Of a stretch of DNA of 64,000 nt, positions 26,738-34,921 are shown one piece after another. Below the pieces are notes generated by a model. The model searched no databases, had not been told where the DNA came from, and saw nothing but the letters and a program-made list of their open reading frames with translations. The position numbers were made by a program, and so were the translations under genes. This DNA is from Enhydrobacter sp. (lineage in GTDB: Bacteria; Pseudomonadota; Alphaproteobacteria; Reyranellales; Reyranellaceae): the NCBI GenBank assembly GCA_026126105.1, contig JAHCJV010000015.1:1-64000 (forward strand). The letters are read 5' to 3'. Numbering within the stretch: position 1 is the stretch's first letter; each line of letters begins with the position of its first letter.

Positions 26738-28318
26738 GTGTTCAAGCTCAATCGCCGCAGCTTCGCGGCCGGAAGTGCTGCGCTCGCCCTCATGCCCGGC
26801 ATAGCCGGTGCCCAAAACAAGAAGCTCTTGCGCTTCGTGCAGAACGGCAATCTGACGATCCTCGACCCCATCTGGACGACGGCCTATGTCACGCGCGACC
26901 ACGGCTACATGATCTACGACACCTTGTTCGCGACCGATGAAGCCGGCGCGATCAAGCCGCAGATGGTCGACAAGCATGACGTCTCGGCAGACAAGACCCT
27001 GTGGACCTTCACCCTGCGCGACGGTCTGGAATGGCACGACGGCAAGCCCGTAACAGCCGAGGATTGCGTCTCCTCGCTCAAGCGCTGGCAGGCCCGCGAC
27101 CCGATGGGCCAGAAGCTGGCGGACTTCGTCGTCGAGTGGAAGCCGGTCGACACGAAGACCTTCACGCTGAAGCTCAAGGAGCCCTACGGACTTGTGCTCG
27201 ACACGCTGGGCAAGCCTTCGTCCAACGTGCCCTTCATGATGCCCAAGCGCATCGCCGATACTGATCCGTTCAAGCAGATCGACAGCCAGATCGGCTCCGG
27301 GCCCTTCATATACGTCAACGCCGAGTCAAAGCCCGGCGAGAGGCATGTCTACGTCAAGAATGCCAAGTACAAGCCGCGCGCCGAGCCCGCCTCGGGACTC
27401 GCCGGCGGCAAGATCGCCAAGGTCGACCGCGTCGAATTCATCGAAATGCCCGACCCTCAGCAGCAGGTGAACGCCCTGATCGCCGGCGAGATCGATATGG
27501 TCGAGCAGGTCCCGCACGACCTGATCCCGATCCTGAAGAAGGACAAGGGCGTGCAGATCGTCAACTGGAACCCGCTCGGCCAGCAGTTCGTGCTGCGCAT
27601 GAACCACCTGACCAAGCCGTTCGACAATCCCAAGATCCGCCAGGCAGCTCTGCTCTGCATGCGCCAGGAGGATTACCTTAAGGCCACGGTGGGCGAGCCG
27701 GAGTTTTACAAGGTCTGCACCGCCGCCTTCGTCTGCGGCACGCCCAACGCGGTCAATGTCCAAGGCGACCTGCTCACTAAGCCAGACTTCGAGAAGTCGA
27801 AGGCATTGCTCAAGGAGGCCGGCTATGACGGCACACCGGTGGTGCTCATGCAATCGACGACGCTTCCGGTGCTCACCAACATGGCGCCGGTGACCAAGTC
27901 CCTGCTCGAGCAGGGCGGGTTCAAGGTCGACATGCAGTCGATGGACTGGCAGACTGTCGTATCGCGCCGGGCCAAGAAGGACCCGGCCGACAAGGGCGGC
28001 TGGAGCGCCTTCCACACCTACGCCATCGCTGCCGACCTCCTGAACCCGATTGCGGCCAACTTTACCGTCGCCAGCGGCGACAAGGCATGGTTCGGCTGGC
28101 CAAACGATCCGGAGATGGAAAAGCTGCGCGACGCCTATTCGAAGGAGACCGATCCCGCCAAGTCCAAGGCGCTGGCGGCAGCGGTGCAGAACCGCGCACT
28201 AGAGACAGCGCAATACGCCTGGCTTGGCCAGTGGTACGGACCGGGAGCCGCGCGCAGCAACGTGGTCGGCTGGCTGAAGGCGCCGGTGACCGTTTTGTGG
28301 AACATCGAGAAGAGCTGA
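26738..28318 (+). CDS. ABC-type peptide/nickel-family substrate-binding protein (SBP family 5), orphan
   Basis: A 526-residue family 5 binding protein. The signal peptide is twin-arginine-like: [25 protein letters not shown]. Family signature features are WTFTLRDGLEWHDGKPVTAEDCVSSLKRW and, near the middle, QFVLRMNHLTKPFDNPKIRQA. Members bind peptides, opines, glutathione or other compounds; the ligand is unknown. GGGAGA lies six bases from the GTG start. No permease or ATPase genes follow; an alpha/beta hydrolase does. Control by the divergent LacI regulator is likely. Confidence 0.87.
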   Translation: MFKLNRRSFAAGSAALALMPGIAGAQNKKLLRFVQNGNLTILDPIWTTAYVTRDHGYMIYDTLFATDEAGAIKPQMVDKHDVSADKTLWTFTLRDGLEWHDGKPVTAEDCVSSLKRWQARDPMGQKLADFVVEWKPVDTKTFTLKLKEPYGLVLDTLGKPSSNVPFMMPKRIADTDPFKQIDSQIGSGPFIYVNAESKPGERHVYVKNAKYKPRAEPASGLAGGKIAKVDRVEFIEMPDPQQQVNALIAGEIDMVEQVPHDLIPILKKDKGVQIVNWNPLGQQFVLRMNHLTKPFDNPKIRQAALLCMRQEDYLKATVGEPEFYKVCTAAFVCGTPNAVNVQGDLLTKPDFEKSKALLKEAGYDGTPVVLMQSTTLPVLTNMAPVTKSLLEQGGFKVDMQSMDWQTVVSRRAKKDPADKGGWSAFHTYAIAADLLNPIAANFTVASGDKAWFGWPNDPEMEKLRDAYSKETDPAKSKALAAAVQNRALETAQYAWLGQWYGPGAARSNVVGWLKAPVTVLWNIEKS

Positions 28319-28323
28319 CGCCC

Positions 28324-29157
28324 GTGCAGGCCGTCGAGGACGTTCGCGCCCCCGACGGGACGCGCCTCGCCGCCTACGAATGGGGCGATGCGGCGGGTCC
28401 CGAGGTCCTGCTCGTCCACGGCTTCGCGCAGAGCCACCTCTGCTTCGAGCCGCAGGTTAGGAGCATGCTGGCGGAACACTGCCGTCTCGTTGCCTACGAC
28501 CTCAGGGGGCATGGCGCCTCCGACCAGCCGTCCGACCCTGCTGCCTATCGCGGCAGCCGCCTCTGGGCCGACGATCTCGCCGCCGTGATGGCGGCCAAGC
28601 GGCTCCGACGCCCGGTACTGGTCGGCTGGTCTATGGGCGGTCGAATCATCCGGCAGTATTTGATGGTGCACGGCGACGCGCGCCTGGCCGGCCTCAACTT
28701 CGTCGCCTCGCAAGTGATCGAGGACCCGCGTTGCCGCGGACCGGCGGCGCCCAAGCCGCCGCCGGAGCGCCAGACGCTCGCGGAAGAGATCGACGCGGCA
28801 ATCGCATTCCTGGATGGATGCTATGGCAAGAAGCCGCCCGAAGCGGAGTTCCGCCGCGCACTCGCCTACAACATGCGCGTGCCGGCAGCGGTGCGTCGCG
28901 CGATCGCAGGCTGGTCCACGGATGCCACACAGACAATCGACGCGCTTCGCAGGATACAGGTGCCGACCCTGATCACCCATGGGCGCGACGATGCGGTCGT
29001 GCTGCCCAACGCAGCCGACATGGCGGCTGCCGCCATGCCGCATTCTCGGCAGTCCTGGTACAAGGGCTGCGGGCATTCGCCATTCAGCGAGGACGCGCCA
29101 CGTTTCAACCGCGAACTGCTGGCGTTTGTAAAGTCGTGCCAGGATAGCCGGTCCTAG
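28324..29157 (+). CDS. Alpha/beta hydrolase
   Basis: A 277-residue alpha/beta-hydrolase-fold enzyme. The oxyanion region is LLVHGFAQSHLCFEPQ, the nucleophile elbow GWSMGGRIIRQY carries Ser, the acid is in THGRDDAVV and the histidine in KGCGHSPFSEDAPRFN. No signal peptide. GTG at 28324 lies 5 bases after the stop of the binding-protein gene, so the two are probably co-transcribed and the enzyme may act on the imported ligand; that is inference. Its last 4 bases overlap the converging ABC-F gene. Confidence 0.85.
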   Translation: MQAVEDVRAPDGTRLAAYEWGDAAGPEVLLVHGFAQSHLCFEPQVRSMLAEHCRLVAYDLRGHGASDQPSDPAAYRGSRLWADDLAAVMAAKRLRRPVLVGWSMGGRIIRQYLMVHGDARLAGLNFVASQVIEDPRCRGPAAPKPPPERQTLAEEIDAAIAFLDGCYGKKPPEAEFRRALAYNMRVPAAVRRAIAGWSTDATQTIDALRRIQVPTLITHGRDDAVVLPNAADMAAAAMPHSRQSWYKGCGHSPFSEDAPRFNRELLAFVKSCQDSRS

Positions 29158-30953
29158 CTGTCCAGCTCTTCGCGTAGCATCTCGAGTTCCAGCCATTCGG
29201 TCTCTGCGCGGTCCAGTTCCGATTGAGCGGCGCCGAGGCGATTGGTTTTGGCCTGGAAATCGGCGGCGTTGCGGCGGTAGAGGTCCGGATCGGCGAGCGC
29301 CGATTGCAAGCGCGCGATTTCCGCCTGCAGCGTCTCGATCGTTTTCGGCAACTCGGCCAGGGCCCGCTCGCGTTTATAGCCGAGCCGCGCCTTGGCTTCG
29401 CGCGCCGGCGCGTCCGCCTTCTCCTTGCGCGACGCAGGCGCCACGGCCGGCGCTGCTCGCGGGCCACGCTGGATCAGGTAGTCACTGTACCCGCCGGCAT
29501 ATTCCGTTGCGGTACCATCGCCCTCGAGCGCAACGGTCGAGGTCACCAGCCGGTCCAGGAAATCGCGGTCGTGGCTGACCAGCAGGACGGTACCGTCGAA
29601 CTCGGCGAGCGCCTCCTGCAGCAGATCGAGCGTGTCGGCATCAAGGTCGTTGGTCGGCTCGTCGAGCACCAGCATATTGGAAGGCGCCGCCAGCGCCTTG
29701 GCGAGCAGCAGGCGATTTCGCTCGCCGCCGGAGAGCGTGCGCACCGGCTGGCGCGCCTGCTCGTCCCTGAAAAGATACTCGCGCAGATAGGTCATGACGT
29801 GCCGCGGCGTGCCGCGCACCAGCACATGGTCGTTGCGGTCGGCCAGGATCTCCCACGGCGTCTTGTCGGGATCGAGCGCAGTGCGGCGCTGGTCGATCAC
29901 CACCGGCATCAGGTTGGCGCCGAGCTTCACCGAGCCGGTGTCGGGCGCGAGCTCGCCGATCAGCATCCTGAGCAGGGTCGTCTTGCCCGCGCCGTTGGGG
30001 CCGATCAGGCCGACACGGTCCTTGCGGAATATGCGGGCGGAGAAGTCTCGCACGATCGTCCTGCCGCCGAAGCTCTTGGAGATATTTCGAGCGGTGATGG
30101 CGAGCGAGCCCGACTGCGAGGCCTCCCCGACCTCGATCGTGGCGCGGCCGGTCGGGCCGATCTGCTGACGGCGCTGCTTGCGGAGGTCGCGGAGCGCGCG
30201 CAGGCGACCTTCGTTGCGCGTGCGGCGCGCTCGGATGCTCTTGCCCGCCCATTCGGTCTCGCGCTCGATCAGCCGGTCGAGCTTGTGCCGCTCGGTCGCC
30301 TCGCGTTCGAGGATGCCAGTCGACCACTCCTCGAAGGCGTCATAGCCTTTGTCGAGCCGCCGCACGATGCCACGGTCGAGCCACAGCACAGCCCGCGTAA
30401 GGTTCGACAGAAAGCGCCGATCGTGGCTCACCAGGACATAGGCGCCCTTCCAGCTCGACAGCGTCGCCTCGAGCCATTCGATGGTCGGCAGATCGAGATG
30501 GTTGGTCGGCTCGTCGAGCAGCATGACGTCGGGCTCGGCGACCAGCGCCCGTGCAAGCGCCGCCCGGCGAGCCTCGCCGCCCGACAGCCCGGCTGGCTGG
30601 CACGCACCGTCGAGCTTCATCTCGGACAGCAACGCCTCGACGCGATAGTCGGAGGGGCCGAGCGAATCGGTCAGTGCCGACGCGACATAGTGCGCCACGG
30701 TCGGATGCCCGGTAAAGTCCGGCTCCTGCGGCAGGGTGGCTATCGTAGCGCCAGGCTGGGCGAAGCGCGTACCGCCGTCGAAGATCGGCTGGCCTTCCAG
30801 GATGCGCAGCAGGGTTGATTTGCCCGCCCCGTTGCGGCCGACCAGCGACAAGCGCTCGCCGGGTCCTATCGAGAGATCGACGCCGTCCAGGATCGTCTGG
30901 TCGCCGAGATGGAAGCGGATGCCGGCAAGCGCCAGCAGGGGTGGATCGGCCAT
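29154..30953 (-). CDS. ABC-F family ATPase (Uup-like)
   Basis: A 599-residue soluble protein with two ABC ATPase domains and no membrane segments. Walker A motifs are GRNGAGKST (about 39) and GPNGAGKTT (about 330); signatures LSGGEARRAA and LSGGERNRLL; Walker B VMLLDEPTNHLD and MLVLDEPTNDLD. The linker and the C-terminal coiled coil (about 530-599, rich in KETIETLQAEIARLQ-like heptads) match Uup, which acts on ribosomes or branched DNA. The ATG at 30951-30953 is chosen because the conserved sequence begins there; the frame continues upstream without homology. Confidence 0.92.
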   Translation of the reverse strand: MADPPLLALAGIRFHLGDQTILDGVDLSIGPGERLSLVGRNGAGKSTLLRILEGQPIFDGGTRFAQPGATIATLPQEPDFTGHPTVAHYVASALTDSLGPSDYRVEALLSEMKLDGACQPAGLSGGEARRAALARALVAEPDVMLLDEPTNHLDLPTIEWLEATLSSWKGAYVLVSHDRRFLSNLTRAVLWLDRGIVRRLDKGYDAFEEWSTGILEREATERHKLDRLIERETEWAGKSIRARRTRNEGRLRALRDLRKQRRQQIGPTGRATIEVGEASQSGSLAITARNISKSFGGRTIVRDFSARIFRKDRVGLIGPNGAGKTTLLRMLIGELAPDTGSVKLGANLMPVVIDQRRTALDPDKTPWEILADRNDHVLVRGTPRHVMTYLREYLFRDEQARQPVRTLSGGERNRLLLAKALAAPSNMLVLDEPTNDLDADTLDLLQEALAEFDGTVLLVSHDRDFLDRLVTSTVALEGDGTATEYAGGYSDYLIQRGPRAAPAVAPASRKEKADAPAREAKARLGYKRERALAELPKTIETLQAEIARLQSALADPDLYRRNAADFQAKTNRLGAAQSELDRAETEWLELEMLREELDS

Positions 30954-31013
30954 GAGTACTCGGACTGGGAGCGGCGTGTTTGGCGGAAGCTGTCCACATG
31001 GGCAAGGATAACT

Positions 31014-31952
31014 ATGCGCTATGGTGCGGACATGCTGCAGGTCGTGGGGGACTCGGAAGGGATAAGTCGGGCAATTGCCTGCCTTTGCGGCTCGCTGAAG
31101 GGCGTTCCTGCGCGCGGCGTGCGGCTCACGTGGCGCGGCGGCGAGTTGCGCACGGCCATCCATTGGGCGCGTGACGATGGCTTCTGGTGGGCCGTCGAAT
31201 CGCGCGCTGACCGCGACTCGATTCTGCTCGGTCACGCGCCCGAGGCGCCAGGCAAGCGCGAGACAATCACCTGCAGCCTCAATCTCGTACGCGCGGGAAA
31301 CAGCCGAAGGACGGCCGGCATCATTGCGGCGGACAGCGACGGCAAGCTCTACCTCGCTCATTCCGGGCGGATGGGCGGCGGGCGCGTGGGCCAGCACACG
31401 TCGGCCTTCCGGGATTTCCTCGCCGACGGTGTGTGGCGGACGCTCGAATGGCCCGACGGTCGCAGAAGCGTGGCGCTCGTCGTGGCGCCACTCAACAGCC
31501 CGCGCCTGATGCGCCTGATCGGGCAGTTCGTTGAAGGGGTTCACCGCTTCAAGGCAGGTGACGCGCCGGCGCGCCGCGCTGTCCACTGCGTGCAACCGTC
31601 GCGGCGCGACTCGGCGATGTCTGCGTGCGACCGACGGCTGGTCGATGTTGCCCTGCACGAGGAACTCGCCAAACGCGGACTGTTCGGCGGCGCTCCCGAC
31701 CTCTTCTCGTTGCGCGGCGAAAGGCCGCGCCCGCTGTTCGCGGTCGTGGCCGGCAGCCGGGACGACGAGCTGGCGCGCGCCGTCAAGTCGCTGGCGCACG
31801 CCTCGGCGCGGCGGCGCAACGCGGTTCTGCCGATCCTGGTCGCGCCGCAGCAGTGCGAGGCAGCGCTCAGTTCACAGCCTTTCGCCTGCGTGCGCTACAC
31901 ATGGCGCGGCGCACGGGCCGTCTTCGACGGGCTCGACGACGCGCTGGCATGA
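31014..31952 (+). CDS. Conserved-looking hypothetical protein
   Basis: A 312-residue protein I do not recognise. It starts at ATG 31014 with AAGGA five bases upstream. It has no signal peptide or membrane segment. The sequence is Arg/Ala-rich with many aromatic-Arg pairs (VRLTWRGGELRTAIHW; CVRYTWRGARAVF), and the two TWRG segments near each end might mark an internal repeat. Codon use fits the genome. It overlaps nothing and is followed 10 bases later by the DUF1491 gene, so the two are probably co-transcribed. Confidence 0.6.
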   Translation: MRYGADMLQVVGDSEGISRAIACLCGSLKGVPARGVRLTWRGGELRTAIHWARDDGFWWAVESRADRDSILLGHAPEAPGKRETITCSLNLVRAGNSRRTAGIIAADSDGKLYLAHSGRMGGGRVGQHTSAFRDFLADGVWRTLEWPDGRRSVALVVAPLNSPRLMRLIGQFVEGVHRFKAGDAPARRAVHCVQPSRRDSAMSACDRRLVDVALHEELAKRGLFGGAPDLFSLRGERPRPLFAVVAGSRDDELARAVKSLAHASARRRNAVLPILVAPQQCEAALSSQPFACVRYTWRGARAVFDGLDDALA

Positions 31953-31962
31953 GGAACCGCGA

Positions 31963-32298
31963 ATGGCGATGGGACTGACCACGGGACTGTGGGTGAGCGC
32001 GCAGGTCCGGCTCTGCGACATCGCCTTCATTCCCGCGACGATCGTGCGCCGCGGCGATCCCGATGCGGGCACGGTGCTGCTGAAGCTCAACCGGTTCGAG
32101 GAGGGGGTGACGGTCTACACCCAGGCCAGCACCCTGACCGACACACTGGCCTGGAGCCGCGGCACGGGCCCACAACCCGTCTCCGAAGCCGAGGCCGACG
32201 CCTATATCGCACGCCAGGTCAAGTACGATCCCGACGTGTGGGTTCTCGAGATCGAGGACCGCCGGGGAAAGTACAAGATGGATGGGAAGATCGTCTGA
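31963..32298 (+). CDS. DUF1491 family protein
   Basis: A 111-residue protein matching the DUF1491 family, which is largely alphaproteobacterial: GLWVSAQVRLCDIAFIPATIVRRGDPDAGTVLLKLNRFEEGVTVYTQ followed by GRYDPDVWVLEIEDR-like sequence (here KYDPDVWVLEIEDRRGKY). Function unknown. GAGGAA lies seven bases before ATG 31963. It converges with nlpD four bases away. Confidence 0.85.
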   Translation: MAMGLTTGLWVSAQVRLCDIAFIPATIVRRGDPDAGTVLLKLNRFEEGVTVYTQASTLTDTLAWSRGTGPQPVSEAEADAYIARQVKYDPDVWVLEIEDRRGKYKMDGKIV

Positions 32299-32302
32299 CC
32301 GG

Positions 32303-33217
32303 CTACTGCGCCGGCAGCACCGTTACCGGGTCGATTGTTTTGGCCCCGCCGCGGCGAACCTCGAAGTGCAGGCGCGGGCTGGCCGCGCCGCCGGTTGCGC
32401 CGGCGCGGGCGATTGTCTGGCCCTTTTTCACCTCCTCGCCTTTCTTCACCAGCAGCGTCTCGTTGTTGCCGTAAGCTGTGATGTAACCACCCGAATGCTC
32501 GATCAGCAGCAGGTTGCCGAGATGCGCCACGCCGTCGCCGGCATAGACGACCTTGCCGCCGTCTGCCGCCTTGACTGGCGCACCGGGGTCTGCGGCAATG
32601 TCGATGCCGTCGCTCTTCTGACCACCGCCGGTCGAGCCGTAAGGCGTAACGATCTTGCCGCGCAATGGCCACTGGAAGCGCGGCGCGCGGCTGGGCGAAG
32701 GCGCGGTCGCGGCCGGCGGGCCGAGCGGCGTCGGCTGGCCGGCGGCCGGCGGACCCGGCGGCACGGCCGACGCGGTCTTCTGTTCAGGCGAACCTGGCGG
32801 CGGCGGCAGGGCCTCGCGCTTCACTGGCTCGGGAGCGCCGGAAGGTGTGGCAGCTACCGTCGGGGCGCTTTCGACTGGCGCCGACGGCGGCACGTACCGG
32901 GCGCCGGGCACCTGCAACGTCTGACCTGGACGTATGGAGTAGGGCGGCTTCAGATTGTTGCTCTCGACGATGCTCTGCCTCGAAACGCCATAGCGGCTGG
33001 CGATGCCGTCGACCGTATCCTTCTGCTTCACGACGTAGGTCGGGACGGCGTTCGGCCCGGCAGCAGAGCCGGGATATTCCATGGTGCCCTCGCGGGCGCC
33101 ATACATGACATTTTCCATGGACGTACAGGCGCCGAGCGCAGCCAACAGCGTCGCGGTCATTGCCAGCGATCGCGAAAGGCCGGCCCTTCGCGAGGGGATG
33201 CGAGGGGCGGTTTTCAT
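32303..33217 (-). CDS. nlpD: NlpD/EnvC-like lipoprotein with LysM and degenerate M23 domain
   Basis: A 304-residue likely lipoprotein: signal peptide ending at the lipobox LGAC, a LysM domain (YVVKQKDTVDGIASRYGVSRQSIVESNNLKPP, about 61-95), a Pro-rich linker, and a C-terminal M23 domain (about 185-300). The metal-binding residues of active M23 peptidases are missing: SDGIDIAA has Ser instead of His in the HxxxD motif and RLHFEVR has Arg for the first His of HxH. This is typical of NlpD/EnvC, which switch on amidases that split septal peptidoglycan. It normally follows surE-pcm; here 3.7 kb of other DNA intervenes. Confidence 0.88.
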   Translation of the reverse strand: MKTAPRIPSRRAGLSRSLAMTATLLAALGACTSMENVMYGAREGTMEYPGSAAGPNAVPTYVVKQKDTVDGIASRYGVSRQSIVESNNLKPPYSIRPGQTLQVPGARYVPPSAPVESAPTVAATPSGAPEPVKREALPPPPGSPEQKTASAVPPGPPAAGQPTPLGPPAATAPSPSRAPRFQWPLRGKIVTPYGSTGGGQKSDGIDIAADPGAPVKAADGGKVVYAGDGVAHLGNLLLIEHSGGYITAYGNNETLLVKKGEEVKKGQTIARAGATGGAASPRLHFEVRRGGAKTIDPVTVLPAQ

Positions 33218-33284
33218 AGGACCACTCTACTGCATCCGGAATCTGGCGAAAATCCTGCGGTGTGCGATTTCTCTGGGCTGCGTC

Positions 33285-33920
33285 TCACCAGCGCAGCAGC
33301 CTATGCCCGACAAGAGCGCCCAGCAGCACGATGGGAATCGATGCCAAGCTATACCAGGTCACCACGAATAAAGGCGAGTCGTCGAAACAGTGGAAGGCAT
33401 AGAGCGTCGCGCCGAAGCCTGTGGCAAGAAGCCCGGCAGCTGCGCCCGCGACGGCCGGCGACGCAGGCGCAGCCTGCCGCAGAATTGCAAGCACGGCGGC
33501 GAGCGGTCCGATCGACAGCACTGGGATCGCTGAAAGACAGACGAGCGAGTTGGTGCCAATCAAGCGCGCGCCCCACGTCGCCCTCGGAACCGTCAAGAGT
33601 TCACCGGCGACCGCGACGAATGCCAGGATCGCGAGCGGCAGGAGCCGCCACGCCGGAGATGCCGACGCATCCGGGCGTGCGCTTTCGCGGCACAGGCCAA
33701 AGGCGAGGACCAGAGCTAACAGGACCATCCCGATCTTGAGGTCGAACCGCCACGTGGCGAGCGCCGCCTCGATGTCTGCACGCACGCCGAGATCGACGAC
33801 GAAGAGAACGAGCGACACCGCGCCGCCAAGCCCGAGCGCGAATACGAGACCCGCAGAAATCGGTTTGCGACGCGCGGAACGGTCGGCGACCAGGGCTCGG
33901 ACAAGCTGCTCGGTTTTCAT
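33285..33920 (-). CDS. nrsF: NrsF-type membrane anti-sigma factor
   Basis: A 211-residue protein with six hydrophobic segments and a short N-terminal cytoplasmic part (MKTEQLVRALVAD...), matching NrsF/DUF1109. The conserved cysteine-containing segments FGLCRES and FHCFDDSPLF are as expected; in Caulobacter such residues are linked to sensing of metal or redox stress. Its ATG overlaps the sigma gene stop (ATGA), so the two are made together. It should hold the SigF-type sigma factor inactive at the membrane. Confidence 0.9.
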   Translation of the reverse strand: MKTEQLVRALVADRSARRKPISAGLVFALGLGGAVSLVLFVVDLGVRADIEAALATWRFDLKIGMVLLALVLAFGLCRESARPDASASPAWRLLPLAILAFVAVAGELLTVPRATWGARLIGTNSLVCLSAIPVLSIGPLAAVLAILRQAAPASPAVAGAAAGLLATGFGATLYAFHCFDDSPLFVVTWYSLASIPIVLLGALVGHRLLRW

Positions 33921-34465
33921 GAGCGGTCCTGTCGGTACAAGACGGCGAGGGCCTTGAGGGCTCGGTGAAGGGTAACGCGCACAGCTCCTTCAGTCATGCC
34001 GAGGCCTCGCGCGACGTCTGCGGCGCGTCGCCCCTCGACCGAGATCTCCTGCACTATCCGCCGCTGGCGCTCAGGCAGGCTCGCGAGCATCTGACGAGAA
34101 TCCAGCACGGAAGAGGCATCGACGTCGACCACTAGCTCCGGCGCGTCCGAATGGTCATCGATGTCGACATGATCGGTGAAGCCCCGTCGGCGCAGATAGT
34201 CGGCAAGCTTGTGCCGGGCAATGGCGCGCAGCCAGGGGGCGAGCGGCCGCGTCTCGTCCCAGGTGTCGCGCTTCAAATGCATGGCCAGCAATGTCTCCTG
34301 CACGATATCCTCGCAGTCTGCGGCGCCCCGCCCGGCCGAAACCAATCCACGGCGCACGACGACCCGCAGCCACATCGTCACCTCGCCGAGCAGCCGACGA
34401 TAGGCCTCGTCGTCTCCCCGCCGTGCCGTTTTCATCAATGCCGCGAGATCGTTCAGGTCGGCCAA
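33917..34465 (-). CDS. sigF: ECF sigma factor, SigF type
   Basis: A 182-residue ECF sigma factor: region 2 (RRGDDEAYRRLLGEVTMWL ... DCEDIVQETLLAMHLKRDTWDETRPLAPWLRAIARHKLADYLRRRG, about 15-95) and region 4 (LPERQRRIVQEISVEGRRAADVARGLGMTEGAVRVTLHRALKAL, about 128-172). It pairs with NrsF. The start is TTG at 34463-34465, just inside a predicted message starting near 34478; an ATG ten codons further in is the alternative. Its own promoter carries the same motif as the divergent bufferin promoter, so it is likely autoregulated. Confidence 0.9.
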   Translation of the reverse strand: MADLNDLAALMKTARRGDDEAYRRLLGEVTMWLRVVVRRGLVSAGRGAADCEDIVQETLLAMHLKRDTWDETRPLAPWLRAIARHKLADYLRRRGFTDHVDIDDHSDAPELVVDVDASSVLDSRQMLASLPERQRRIVQEISVEGRRAADVARGLGMTEGAVRVTLHRALKALAVLYRQDRS

Positions 34466-34484
34466 CGAGGTTTCTCATCACGTA

Positions 34485-34510
34485 TTCGTGTACAGAGGCG
34501 CGAACATTAC
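34485..34510 (-). promoter_or_regulatory. Predicted ECF (SigF) promoter of sigF-nrsF
   Basis: On the minus strand GTAATG (34510-34505) is followed by exactly 16 bases and CGAA (34488-34485). This fits the ECF/SigF promoter pattern known from Caulobacter (GTAACC-N16-CGAA) except for two -35 bases. The same hexamer, spacing and -10 occur on the opposite strand at 34551-34576. Transcription should begin near 34478. Confidence 0.75.
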
Positions 34511-34550
34511 ATTCCGGTTCACGCGGAAACGAAAAAAGTCTCAACGCACC

Positions 34551-34576
34551 GTAATGACCCGACCGTCTGCCGCGAA
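34551..34576 (+). promoter_or_regulatory. Predicted ECF (SigF) promoter of the bufferin-doxX genes
   Basis: GTAATG (34551-34556), 16 bases, then CGAA (34573-34576); identical in motif and spacing to the divergent sigF promoter. Transcription should begin near 34583, giving a leader of about 40 bases before ATG 34623. Confidence 0.75.
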
Positions 34577-34622
34577 TGACTTGATACGGGCGCAGTTGCC
34601 CGGTCAACTAGGAGAGACGTCC

Positions 34623-34856
34623 ATGAACAAGCGCAGCTTCCTCGTCACCGCCGCGTCGGTCTTCGCCGCCACGACTTTCGTCACCGCCGCCCATGCGGCG
34701 CCCGTCAAGTGCGGCAGCAGCAATGCCTGTAAGGGACAGAGCGCGTGCAAGGGTGCGAGCAACGCCTGCAAGGGGCAGAATGCCTGCAAGGGCCAGGGCT
34801 TCACGGAAGCCAAGGACAGCGCGGAGTGCACCGCCAAGGGCGGCAAGGTGATGTAG
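34623..34856 (+). CDS. Bufferin-like (BufA2-type) cysteine-rich periplasmic peptide precursor
   Basis: A 77-residue peptide with a signal sequence (MNKRSFLVTAASVFAATTFVTAAHA) and a short mature part with six Cys, four of them in an ACKG repeat: NACKGQ, SACKGA, NACKGQ, NACKGQ. This pattern fits BufA2-type bufferins, secreted RiPP-like copper-binding peptides whose cysteines are modified by MNIO enzymes (BufB, DUF692) with a BufC partner. No bufB or bufC gene lies in the window. AGGAGAG precedes the ATG. Induction by the divergent SigF/NrsF system under metal stress is likely. Without the enzyme it could be unmodified and bind metal by free thiols. Confidence 0.8.
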   Translation: MNKRSFLVTAASVFAATTFVTAAHAAPVKCGSSNACKGQSACKGASNACKGQNACKGQGFTEAKDSAECTAKGGKVM

Positions 34857-34862
34857 TCTGCT

Positions 34863-34896
34863 GCGGGCGTCCCGGCACAGGGCCGCGGACGCCCGC
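34863..34896 (+). terminator. Strong hairpin between the bufferin-like gene and doxX
   Basis: GCGGGCGTCC / GGACGCCCGC form a perfect 10-bp stem with a 14-base loop, six bases past the bufferin stop, followed by ATTTGCTCCGTTT. The T content is low, so partial termination or 3' protection is more likely than full stop. It would favour the small peptide over DoxX. Confidence 0.6.
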
Positions 34897-34921
34897 ATTT
34901 GCTCCGTTTCAAGGTGCCTCA

